From NCBI GenBank assembly GCA_910576795.1, contig CAJTIX010000016.1, forward strand, positions 1-30,906: a DNA stretch of 30,906 nucleotides, given 5' to 3'. A program made the translations under genes and the position numbers. Numbering within the stretch: position 1 is the stretch's first letter; the number at the start of each line of letters is the position of its first letter. Source of the stretch: an uncultured Bacilli bacterium (GTDB taxonomy: Bacteria; Bacillota_I; Bacilli_A; RF39; UBA660). Positions 1 through 6,603 of this stretch are shown piece by piece. Under the pieces are notes generated by a model that saw only the letters and a list, made by a program, of their open reading frames with translations, did not search any database and was not told the origin of the DNA.

Positions 1-9
1 TGATTAAGA

Positions 10-33
10 TACCCCGCTGCTTGCCGCGGGGTA
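10..33. repeat. GC-rich palindrome at the left edge
   Basis: TACCCCGC at 10-17 is the exact reverse complement of GCGGGGTA at 26-33, with an 8-base spacer. It is the only strongly GC-rich stretch in the area. No T-run follows, so it is a poor intrinsic terminator. It resembles REP-like or insertion-sequence-end hairpins seen in many bacteria, but I cannot assign a family. It sits directly before a coding frame that has no start codon, which suggests an insertion or rearrangement boundary. Confidence 0.6.
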
Positions 34-34
34 G

Positions 35-478
35 TTCATTAAATATATTACTATTGTAAGAAATAAGGTAAATACATTATTAAATATAATTGAAAAAATT
101 GGAGTTAAAAATTCTCAATCTATTCAAGATATTCTTATTGACTTGGATATAACATTGGATGAAAGTGGAAATATATCAAAAGATGACATAATTCGTTTAA
201 TTATACCTACTGTATATAATGTAAACGACCTAAATACAAAATTAGAAAGAGTAAACAATTTATCTACTTATTTAACATTTAAGATGTCGAGACATTCATT
301 AATGCGTGATGAGATTTCAGAAGCTGAAATCTATCCTAGCCAATCATTGCAAATTAAGGATTTACGGTATGATTATATCCAGGGTAATATTAGATTATCT
401 GAAAATCAACGAAAACAACTTGAAGAAGAGCGAAGAGAAAGTTCAAAAAAATTTGCTAAAATGTTTTTAAATTTGTAG
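35..478 (+). pseudogene. 3' fragment of an unrecognised gene
   Basis: The frame is open from the TAG at 32-34, at the edge of the palindrome, to the TAG at 476-478. No ATG occurs before codons far inside; a TTG at 143 is the first start-like codon but has no convincing ribosome site. Residues encoded upstream of 143 look like ordinary protein (a KVNTLLNIIEKIG-type helix), so the real gene probably began further left and lost its 5' end. The C-terminal half is helical and charged (residues such as ENQRKQLEEERRESSKK). I do not recognise a family. It may be a mobile-element protein, given the adjoining palindrome, but that is a guess. It could also be a complete small gene starting at TTG 143. 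Confidence 0.45.
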
Positions 479-585
479 GATTAGAATTAATTTTAAGTTA
501 GTAATTATTATTACCTATAGATGTTTATAAGAACAGGCACAATTGAGGTAAAAGTCGCACCACTTGCGATTATTATATAAATAAA

Positions 586-620
586 GTTCATAGTATTTGA
601 TATTATGAGCTTTTTTCTTT
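586..620 (+). terminator. Intrinsic terminator after the left-edge gene fragment
   Basis: GTTCATAGTAT (586-596) pairs with ATATTATGAGC (600-610) through 11 pairs including G-U wobbles. The loop is 3 bases and six T residues follow. It would end transcription from the 35-478 fragment. Confidence 0.75.
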
Positions 621-644
621 GTCTAAGGGAGTTGATGAATATTT

Positions 645-794
645 ATGAAAACAACCATAGAAAATTTAGAATTTTCTTGTGAGATTAGGAAAAAAACAAA
701 AATGAAAGTTAGTATGGGGAATCTAGAAATAAATTATATAGTAGGGCTTCTCATTAAATTTAAACGAAACAATAACAGTTCAGTAAATTGTTAA
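645..794 (+). CDS. Possible 49-residue peptide
   Basis: ATG at 645 opens a 49-codon frame ending TAA 792-794, with a GGGAG-like sequence about 14 bases upstream, which is rather far. The product is basic (many Lys/Arg) with no recognised motif. An alternative start at 634 in another frame gives only 15 codons. The rest of the 479-990 gap holds the terminator at 586-620 and the recD2 promoter. Beyond that I see only AT-rich spacer, and this frame may be chance. Confidence 0.15.
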   Translation: MKTTIENLEFSCEIRKKTKMKVSMGNLEINYIVGLLIKFKRNNNSSVNC

Positions 795-937
795 ATCGGC
801 TTTTTATTGCCCATTTTGATAAAAAAACTTAATACCTAAAGTCACTTTTATTTTAGCAGTACATTCAAATTGAACATACTACTTTGTTAACAGTCTGAAA
901 AAAACGGATAAACCTTTCTTTTCCTATTAAAATTCAT

Positions 938-966
938 TTGTAATTAGAACGTATGTTTGATATAAT
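938..966 (+). promoter_or_regulatory. recD2 promoter with LexA-like box
   Basis: A -35 TTGTAA (938-943), a 17-base spacer and a -10 TATAAT (961-966) preceded by TG at 958-959 form an extended -10 promoter. Between -35 and -10, AGAACGTATGTTTG (946-959) fits the core of the Bacillus LexA/DinR site CGAACRNRYGTTYC. Only the outermost bases differ. Confidence 0.65.
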
Positions 967-990
967 GAATATAGATGGTAGGATGATACT

Positions 991-3207
991 ATGAAGAAAT
1001 ATATCAAAGGAATCTATAAAAGAAATATTTTTTCTTCTGATAAAGGGTTTGTGATTGGAATATTAAAAGTGAAAGAAACCAATGAAGAAGAATTACAAAC
1101 ATATATTGATAAAACAATTACTTTTACAGGTTATTTTGCAGACTTAAAAGAAGAAGATATTTATTTGTTATATGGAGACACTGTCAATCATCCAAAATAT
1201 GGTTTTCAATTTCAAGTAACCGAATATGAGCATGTAAAACCAGAAGATAAGGATGGTATTATTGCTTTTTTATCAAGTGATTTATTTCCGGGAATTGGAG
1301 AAAGGATGGCAAGTTCCATCATTGAAACTTTAGGCGAACAAGCTTTGGATCGTATTTTAGAAGAACCAGAATGTTTGAATTTAGTTCCTAAACTCTCTTT
1401 TAAAAAACAAAAACAAATCTATGATCATTTAATACAATATGAGGAAAGTCATAAAACAATTGTGTATTTAACAGAACTTGGTTTTTCAATGAAAGATGCT
1501 TTATCCATTTATCACTGTTATAAAAGTAATACCATTTTAGAATTGGAACATAATATTTATAGATGTATTGATGATGTAGAGGAAATTTCTTTTTCAAAAG
1601 TAGATCCGATTGCTTTAAAATTAAATATTGATTTTCTAGATGAAAGACGCATCAGAGCAGGTTTGTTTGATCTTTGTAAAAAACTTTCTTTTGAAACAGG
1701 AGATACTTATTTTACATTAGAAGAAATATATGAAAATACGACTCGTTTTTTACATGCAGAATTGGATTTTTCTTTATTTCAAACTTATATGAAAGATTTA
1801 TGTTTGGAAAATAAACTTGTGGTAGAAGATGGTTATTATTATTTGAAGACAATCTATTCAGCAGAACAATATATTGTAAAGAGAATCATACAATTGGTAC
1901 AAAAAGAGGAAAAACAATATAAAAAATTGGATGAACAAATTAGTGCATTAGAAATAGAAGGGCAAATCGAATACAATGAGGCACAAAAAAAGGCAATCAA
2001 GGAATCTTTACAAAAACATGTCACGATTATTACGGGAGGACCTGGAACAGGAAAAACTACCATTATTAAGGCGATTGTAGAAATGTATCAAAATCTCAAT
2101 CATCTGTCATTAGAAGAAGCGGAAAAGCAGATTGCTTTATTGGCACCTACAGGTAGAGCTAGCAAACGAATGATGGAATCCACTTTATTTCCAGCAACTA
2201 CAATTCATCGTTTTTTAAAATGGAACAAAGATAATAATGAATTTGCTGTGAATGAATGGAATCCTGCATTACAAAATTTAATTATTGTAGATGAGGTAAG
2301 CATGATTGATATTGAATTGTTTGGTCACTTATTAGAAGGGTTAAGTGCAAATATTCAATTGGTATTGGTTGGAGATTCCAATCAGCTTCCTAGTGTTGGT
2401 CCAGGACAAGTTTTAAAAGATTTATTGCTCAGTAGTTGTATTCCCACCATTCCTTTGGAATTACTCTATCGTCAAAGTAGTGATTCTTATATCCCAGTTC
2501 TTGCGGAGGAAATTAAAAACAATCAATTGAGTGAACAATACAAGAATACCACTAACGATTTTACTTTTTTAAATTGTTTACCAGAACAAATTGTACCAAC
2601 ATTACAAAAACTAGCTGAACAATTGATGGAAAAAGGATACGATTATAAGAGGGTACAAGTTATGGCACCTATGTATGCAGGTGTGAATGGGATTGATCAT
2701 TTGAATCAGGTACTGCAATCGATATGGAATCCAAAGAATGAAACAAAACAGGAAATTCAAATTGGTGATGTAATATTTAGAGAAAATGATAAAGTATTAC
2801 AACTGGTAAATATGCCAGAAGAAAACGTCTACAATGGTGATATTGGAATCATTCAATCTATTATTCCAGCACATCAAAGTAAAAGTAAAAAAAATGAAAT
2901 ATATGTGAATTATGACGGATTAGAAGTCAAATATTTACCAAAAGATTTTTCTAAAATCAAACATGGCTATATTATCAGTATTCATAAATCGCAAGGCAGT
3001 GAATTTGATATGGTTGTATTACCAATTTGTATGTCTTATTATAGGATGTTATATCGTAAACTGATTTATACCGGGATAACACGTGCCAAACGAAAATTGA
3101 TTTTGATTGGAGAACCACAAGCATTTACTTATAGTATTTCGAATAACAATGAACGCATTCGTAAAACCAATTTATGTCAAAAATTGAAAAGTAGTTGTAT
3201 AAATTAG
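991..3207 (+). CDS. recD2: RecD2-type SF1 DNA helicase
   Basis: Probable 5'-3' SF1B helicase of the RecD2 (RecD/TraA) family, the stand-alone form found in bacteria without RecBC, acting in DNA repair and replication-fork maintenance. The 738 residues match the usual length. An N-terminal OB-like region (1-90) and helix-hairpin-helix repeats (about 95-200) come before the motor. Walker A GGPGTGKTT is at about 349-357, motif II DEVSMID at about 434, and the C-terminal UvrD-like part has IHKSQGSEFD and YTGITRAKRKL. It starts at ATG 991 with a weak TAGGATG ribosome site. It is monocistronic under an extended -10 promoter carrying a LexA-like box, which suggests SOS induction. Confidence 0.93.
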   Translation: MKKYIKGIYKRNIFSSDKGFVIGILKVKETNEEELQTYIDKTITFTGYFADLKEEDIYLLYGDTVNHPKYGFQFQVTEYEHVKPEDKDGIIAFLSSDLFPGIGERMASSIIETLGEQALDRILEEPECLNLVPKLSFKKQKQIYDHLIQYEESHKTIVYLTELGFSMKDALSIYHCYKSNTILELEHNIYRCIDDVEEISFSKVDPIALKLNIDFLDERRIRAGLFDLCKKLSFETGDTYFTLEEIYENTTRFLHAELDFSLFQTYMKDLCLENKLVVEDGYYYLKTIYSAEQYIVKRIIQLVQKEEKQYKKLDEQISALEIEGQIEYNEAQKKAIKESLQKHVTIITGGPGTGKTTIIKAIVEMYQNLNHLSLEEAEKQIALLAPTGRASKRMMESTLFPATTIHRFLKWNKDNNEFAVNEWNPALQNLIIVDEVSMIDIELFGHLLEGLSANIQLVLVGDSNQLPSVGPGQVLKDLLLSSCIPTIPLELLYRQSSDSYIPVLAEEIKNNQLSEQYKNTTNDFTFLNCLPEQIVPTLQKLAEQLMEKGYDYKRVQVMAPMYAGVNGIDHLNQVLQSIWNPKNETKQEIQIGDVIFRENDKVLQLVNMPEENVYNGDIGIIQSIIPAHQSKSKKNEIYVNYDGLEVKYLPKDFSKIKHGYIISIHKSQGSEFDMVVLPICMSYYRMLYRKLIYTGITRAKRKLILIGEPQAFTYSISNNNERIRKTNLCQKLKSSCIN

Positions 3208-3212
3208 TCTTT

Positions 3213-3241
3213 TTGTTACAAACTAAGAATGTATGTATAAT
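3213..3241 (+). promoter_or_regulatory. Promoter of the YtxH-like gene
   Basis: -35 TTGTTA (3213-3218), 17-base spacer, -10 TATAAT (3236-3241). It lies directly after recD2 and 40 bases before the start at 3281. Confidence 0.7.
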
Positions 3242-3280
3242 ATGCATACGGTTCATATTTTTTGGCGAGAAGGTGATAAT

Positions 3281-3433
3281 ATGAAATTTGTAAAGGATAT
3301 GGCACTTATGGGCTTAGGTGCAGGGGCTGTTTTGGCGTATCAAAAATATAATAAGCCAGTCAAGAAAAGCGTAGAGAAAGCAGTAGACGCAACCATGAAA
3401 AAAGCAAATAAAAAGCTAGAAAATATGATGTAG
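3281..3433 (+). CDS. Small YtxH-like membrane protein
   Basis: A 50-residue protein. The ATG at 3281 is chosen because GAGAAGGTGAT lies at proper distance; the in-frame ATG at 3233 lies inside the -10 element and cannot be translated from this promoter. It has a short hydrophobic N-terminal segment (ALMGLGAGAVLAY) followed by a Lys-rich amphipathic helix (KKSVEKAVDATMKKANKK). This layout is typical of YtxH/general-stress type small proteins. No catalytic motif is seen. It has its own promoter and terminator. Function unknown; the YtxH assignment rests on layout only. Confidence 0.65.
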   Translation: MKFVKDMALMGLGAGAVLAYQKYNKPVKKSVEKAVDATMKKANKKLENMM

Positions 3434-3434
3434 T

Positions 3435-3461
3435 AAAAGAGTCCCAAAGGGCTCTTTTTTT
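3435..3461 (+). terminator. Terminator after the YtxH-like gene
   Basis: AAAAGAG(T)CCC pairs with GGGCTCTTTT around an AAA loop, with one bulged T, and the T-run continues to 3461. Confidence 0.85.
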
Positions 3462-3485
3462 GAATATAATCATCAATAGATGTTA

Positions 3486-3494
3486 TGATATAAT
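3486..3494 (+). promoter_or_regulatory. Extended -10 element before the DUF1287 gene
   Basis: TGA followed by TATAAT (3489-3494). No good -35 lies at 17 bases, so this relies on the extended -10. Confidence 0.55.
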
Positions 3495-3514
3495 GAATGT
3501 AGGAGTTGATTCTG

Positions 3515-4180
3515 ATGAAAAAGTGGTATTGGATTTTCTTTGTATTCTTATGTTTTATTATTTTATGGATACTCGATTATTACGGATTTTTGCCCAAAAA
3601 GACCTATACAGCTTTAGATTTTCAAATAGAAACTGTTTTATCTGGTATTGACTACAATCAAAATGGAATCGATGACTATCAAGATATTTTAATTGGTGCT
3701 AAAAAGGAAGCCAAACGAAAACCAAAATATATAAGTAAGTATTATAGTGAAGGATATCCTCCTGAAAATGAAGGTGTTTGCACAGATGTCATTTGGCGCG
3801 CTTTAAGGGAAGCTGGTTATGATTTAAAGAATTTGGTAACGGAAGATATTAAAAATAATAGAGATGCTTATCCAAATATTATAAATCCAGACTCTAATAT
3901 TGATTTTAGAAGAGTAACCAATCTTAATATTTATTTCAATCGGAATGTACTTGTTTTAACTACAGACATTTCCGATATTCAGAGCTTTCAACCAGGAGAT
4001 ATTGTGGTCTTTGGCAATGAACATATTGGAATTCTATCCGATAAGAGGAATAAAAAGGGAATTCCTTATTTAATTCATAATGCAGGTCAACCAAGATTAG
4101 AAGAAGATACTCTAGAAAGATGGAATCGGAAAAAGAAAATAACAGGTCATTATCGATTTTCATTTGTGGAGACCAAATAA
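3515..4180 (+). CDS. DUF1287 family exported or membrane-anchored protein
   Basis: A 221-residue protein. The ATG at 3515 is 9 bases after AGGAG (3501-3505); the in-frame TTG at 3506 would touch the ribosome site. One N-terminal membrane segment or uncleaved signal (WYWIFFVFLCFIILWIL) is followed by the DUF1287 core. This is an NlpC/P60-like fold with unproven activity. Visible family marks are GVCTDVIWRA (Cys89 as likely nucleophile), PGDIVVFGNEHIGI (His) and LIHNAGQ. An EF-hand-like DYNQNGIDDYQD loop follows the membrane segment. It is likely to act outside the membrane, perhaps on wall peptides. It is monocistronic with its own terminator. Confidence 0.82.
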   Translation: MKKWYWIFFVFLCFIILWILDYYGFLPKKTYTALDFQIETVLSGIDYNQNGIDDYQDILIGAKKEAKRKPKYISKYYSEGYPPENEGVCTDVIWRALREAGYDLKNLVTEDIKNNRDAYPNIINPDSNIDFRRVTNLNIYFNRNVLVLTTDISDIQSFQPGDIVVFGNEHIGILSDKRNKKGIPYLIHNAGQPRLEEDTLERWNRKKKITGHYRFSFVETK

Positions 4181-4209
4181 AAATCTTATATTTAAAAAAT
4201 GATAAATTC

Positions 4210-4239
4210 AAAAAAATGTAGAGAAATCTACATTTTTTT
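4210..4239 (+). terminator. Terminator after the DUF1287 gene
   Basis: AAAAAAATGTAGA and TCTACATTTTTTT are perfect complements with a GAAA tetraloop (4223-4226). The symmetry of A- and T-runs would let it work on both strands. Confidence 0.92.
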
Positions 4240-4305
4240 AGCTACATATGTATTGGTTATAAGATAAACACTTGCATATTTTATATTAGAAAAGGAGGAA
4301 TGATT

Positions 4306-4554
4306 ATGAATTCTTGTAATAATTGTGGAGATTCATCGAGTAATATATATAAAGAAGCACTTGTTAAAAAGGCCGATGAAAAGCCATACCAATTAGTTGC
4401 TTCTGGAATTTTTAATGTGGATAGCTCTAACATTCAAGATTTGGCTTTACATTCTTATTTTTTTAATCAAGCAATAACCATTCATATGCAATATATGGAA
4501 GATAAAGAGGTGAATTATGAATCCATACAAAATAGCGGTATATGCAATCTGTAA
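4306..4554 (+). CDS. Small Cys-containing protein coupled to a glycosyltransferase
   Basis: An 82-residue product. AGGAGG (4293-4298) lies 7 bases before ATG 4306, while ATG 4300 is too close. The N-terminus has a CNNC pair followed by a Ser-rich stretch (GDSSSN). The remainder is mixed helix/strand with no signal peptide, no double-Gly cleavage site and no recognised family. Its last 38 bases overlap the start of the glycosyltransferase in another frame, so the two are probably translationally coupled and functionally linked. It could be a protein substrate or partner of the enzyme, but there is no direct evidence. Confidence 0.6.
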   Translation: MNSCNNCGDSSSNIYKEALVKKADEKPYQLVASGIFNVDSSNIQDLALHSYFFNQAITIHMQYMEDKEVNYESIQNSGICNL

Positions 4555-5617
4555 AAATGAAGAACAATTTGTGGATCGTTGGGTCGATTCTATGCAAGAA
4601 GCAGATGCGATTTATGTATTAGATACAGGGTCAGTAGACCAAACAGTAGAAAAATTAAAAAAAAGAAATGTTTACGTGGAAACGGAAATAGTGGATCCTT
4701 GGCGATTTGATGTTGCGAGAAATCATTCACTGGATTTGGTTCCTCACGATATTGATATTTGTGTTTGTACTGATTTAGATGAAGTATTTGAATCTGGATG
4801 GCGCAAAAGATTAGAAGAGTCTTGGCTTCCAAGCACCACTCATGCTAGGTATAATTATAATTGGAGTTTTGATATAGAAGGAAAACCAGCAGTTAATTTC
4901 TATATTGAAAAAATTCATAAACGAGAAGGATATCATTGGACACATCCAGTGCATGAGGTACTAACATATACAGGAACAACTCCTGAAAGATTCATTACGA
5001 TCGATGGTATTACACTCAATCATTATCCAGATTCAACCAAATCAAGATCAAGTTATTTGCCACTTTTGGAATTATCTGTGGAAGAAGACCCAGACGATGA
5101 TCGCAATATGCATTATTTGGGTAGAGAATATATGTATTATGGAAAATGGAATGAATGCATTGATACATTGATTAGACATTTACATTTGAAAAGATCAACT
5201 TGGAAAGATGAACGATGTGCTTCTATGCGATTTATTGCTCGTTCTTATCAAGCTTTGAAACGCTATGATGAAGCTAAAATGTGGTTAGAAAAAGCCATAC
5301 AGGAAGCTCCTTATTTAAGAGATCCTTATGTGGAACGTGCATTGCTTAGTTATCGTTTACAGGAATTTGAGGATGTCATTGCGTATGGAAAACAGGCATT
5401 ACAAATAAAGACCCATACGAAAAGTTATATCAATGAAACATTTAGTTGGGATTCTACCATTTATGATATCATGTCGATTGCTTATTATTACCTAAATGAT
5501 TATAAAAACGCTATCAAATACATCCATTTTGCTCTCGACATCAATCCAAACGATGAACGATTACAAAAAAACAAACAATGTTTAGAAGCACTTGATAAAG
5601 ATACGTCAAAAGAGTAG
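4517..5617 (+). CDS. GT2 glycosyltransferase with TPR-like C-terminal half
   Basis: A 366-residue soluble protein. The N-terminal GT-A domain (about 1-180) has the family 2 opening YAICKNEEQFVDRWVDSM, the DTGSVDQT motif and a metal-binding DLDE at about 86-89. The C-terminal half (about 195-360) is a run of helical pairs resembling tetratricopeptide repeats (RSYQALKRYDEAKMWLEKA; YYYLNDYKNAIKYIHFAL). This combination occurs in protein or peptide glycosyltransferases such as SunS-like enzymes and in wall or phage-linked glycosyltransferases. The acceptor cannot be read from sequence. Ribosome site AGAGGTG precedes ATG 4517. It forms an operon with the small overlapping gene. Confidence 0.85.
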   Translation: MNPYKIAVYAICKNEEQFVDRWVDSMQEADAIYVLDTGSVDQTVEKLKKRNVYVETEIVDPWRFDVARNHSLDLVPHDIDICVCTDLDEVFESGWRKRLEESWLPSTTHARYNYNWSFDIEGKPAVNFYIEKIHKREGYHWTHPVHEVLTYTGTTPERFITIDGITLNHYPDSTKSRSSYLPLLELSVEEDPDDDRNMHYLGREYMYYGKWNECIDTLIRHLHLKRSTWKDERCASMRFIARSYQALKRYDEAKMWLEKAIQEAPYLRDPYVERALLSYRLQEFEDVIAYGKQALQIKTHTKSYINETFSWDSTIYDIMSIAYYYLNDYKNAIKYIHFALDINPNDERLQKNKQCLEALDKDTSKE

Positions 5618-5638
5618 TATAATTGTACTACTTTTTTG
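5613..5638 (+). terminator. Terminator of the glycosyltransferase operon
   Basis: AGTAGTA (5613-5619) pairs with TACTACT (5626-5632) and a T-run follows. The stop codon TAG 5615-5617 lies in the 5' arm. Confidence 0.85.
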
Positions 5639-5653
5639 TTTTAATTATAGTAT

Positions 5654-5683
5654 AAAAAAAGTAATACATTTACATATTACTTT
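5654..5683 (-). terminator. Terminator of the pgsA-type gene
   Basis: On the minus strand AAAGTAATA pairs with TATTACTTT and a run of T follows. The stop codon of the gene lies in the loop. It faces the glycosyltransferase terminator in a convergent arrangement. Confidence 0.85.
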
Positions 5684-6359
5684 CTTCTGATTCATATTTT
5701 GTAATTAATTCATCTAAATGTTCAATTTCAATTGTTTTTTCTTCCATCGCATCTTCCATAATAGACTGATGCATGGCGTTATCTTCTACAGATAGTGGAT
5801 GCATATTATCGTAAAAATTAAAGATATATTCTAAGATACATAAGATTTGTAAATTCATACATACATACATAAATCCTTGTACAATACCCTTGATATTAGG
5901 AAGAAAGTGACTACATAAAATACACAAGATGGTGATAAATAGACAAGTTGTTTTGATTTTTCCAATGAAAAGGGATTCTGTTTTTCCACTTTTATAATGA
6001 AAATATAAATTGATGAATGCTAGTATGGTTTCTAATACAACAATAATCCATAAGAGAGAAAATAGGGAAGTAAGGCAAATGCTTAATCCGATTGCAAAAA
6101 CTTTATCCGCAACCGCATCTAGTTTGGCACCTATCTCGCTTACTGTATTCCATTTACGGGCAAGATTTCCATCTAGAAAATCTGTAATAGCTGTGATACT
6201 TGCAAAGACAATCACAAGAGGAATTTGTTTCATGATTCCTAAGATAATGATAATGGGTGTCAAGATAATACGCATACCTGTTAACAGATTGGGTACCCAA
6301 TTTTTATAATTTTTTATAATTGTTTTTAAATTACCTGATTTTATTTTAAGTTGTTTCAT
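5670..6359 (-). CDS. pgsA: CDP-alcohol phosphatidyltransferase, probably PgsA-like
   Basis: An integral membrane enzyme that moves a phosphatidyl group from CDP-diacylglycerol to an alcohol, probably glycerol-3-phosphate. The 229 residues have the full signature D60-x2-D63-G-x2-A-R-x8-G77-x3-D81-x3-D85. The PNLLTGMRIILTP opening is typical of PgsA. About five to six membrane segments follow. The start at 6359 is set by GGAGG (complement of 6366-6370) 6 bases upstream. The C-terminal 40 residues are acidic and extend beyond the usual PgsA end. Another CDP-alcohol transferase such as cardiolipin or PI synthase remains possible. Confidence 0.82.
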   Translation of the reverse strand: MKQLKIKSGNLKTIIKNYKNWVPNLLTGMRIILTPIIIILGIMKQIPLVIVFASITAITDFLDGNLARKWNTVSEIGAKLDAVADKVFAIGLSICLTSLFSLLWIIVVLETILAFINLYFHYKSGKTESLFIGKIKTTCLFITILCILCSHFLPNIKGIVQGFMYVCMNLQILCILEYIFNFYDNMHPLSVEDNAMHQSIMEDAMEEKTIEIEHLDELITKYESEESNM

Positions 6360-6379
6360 AACAATCCTCCAATAAATAT

Positions 6380-6408
6380 ATTGTAACAAATTCACAATGT
6401 AGAATCAA
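6380..6408 (-). promoter_or_regulatory. Promoter of the pgsA-type gene
   Basis: Minus strand: -35 TTGATT (complement of 6403-6408), 17 bases, -10 TACAAT (complement of 6380-6385), with TG one base upstream of the -10. Confidence 0.65.
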
Positions 6409-6412
6409 TTGG

Positions 6413-6501
6413 TTGCATGAAAAAAGAAAAGAAACATATACTATAGTGTATCCGAATTGGATACATTTGGAAAACTATAGTGTTATGGTTTTCCTTTTTT
6501 G
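6413..6501 (+). ncRNA. Candidate short terminated RNA
   Basis: TTGCAT (6413-6418), an 18-base spacer and TATACT (6437-6442) resemble a promoter. From about 6449 come two hairpins. The first is GTATCC/GGATAC with loop GAATT. The second is GGAAAAC (6469-6475) pairing with GTTTTCC (6489-6495), followed by six T, as in a terminator. No coding frame of note lies between. It would give an RNA of about 50 bases from the divergent region between pgsA and the glucosaminidase gene. The promoter match is modest. Confidence 0.35.
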
Positions 6502-6531
6502 TCAACTTGTGTCATTTTTCTGATTGGACAC

Positions 6532-6560
6532 TGTACATATAATGTTATTTTTGCTATAAT
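6532..6560 (+). promoter_or_regulatory. Promoter of the glucosaminidase-cohesin operon
   Basis: -10 TATAAT (6555-6560) with TGC directly upstream (extended -10). A weak -35 TGTACA lies at 6532-6537. Confidence 0.6.
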
Positions 6561-6603
6561 ATATGTAGAATATAATCGAATTATAGCAGAAAGAAGTGAT
6601 AAA

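Noticed and set aside
3506..3514. TTG start for the DUF1287 gene
   Set aside because: It directly abuts AGGAG; ATG 3515 has correct spacing.
4306..4554. Glycocin precursor peptide
   Set aside because: No double-Gly leader cleavage site, no transporter or disulfide genes nearby; kept only as a linked small protein.
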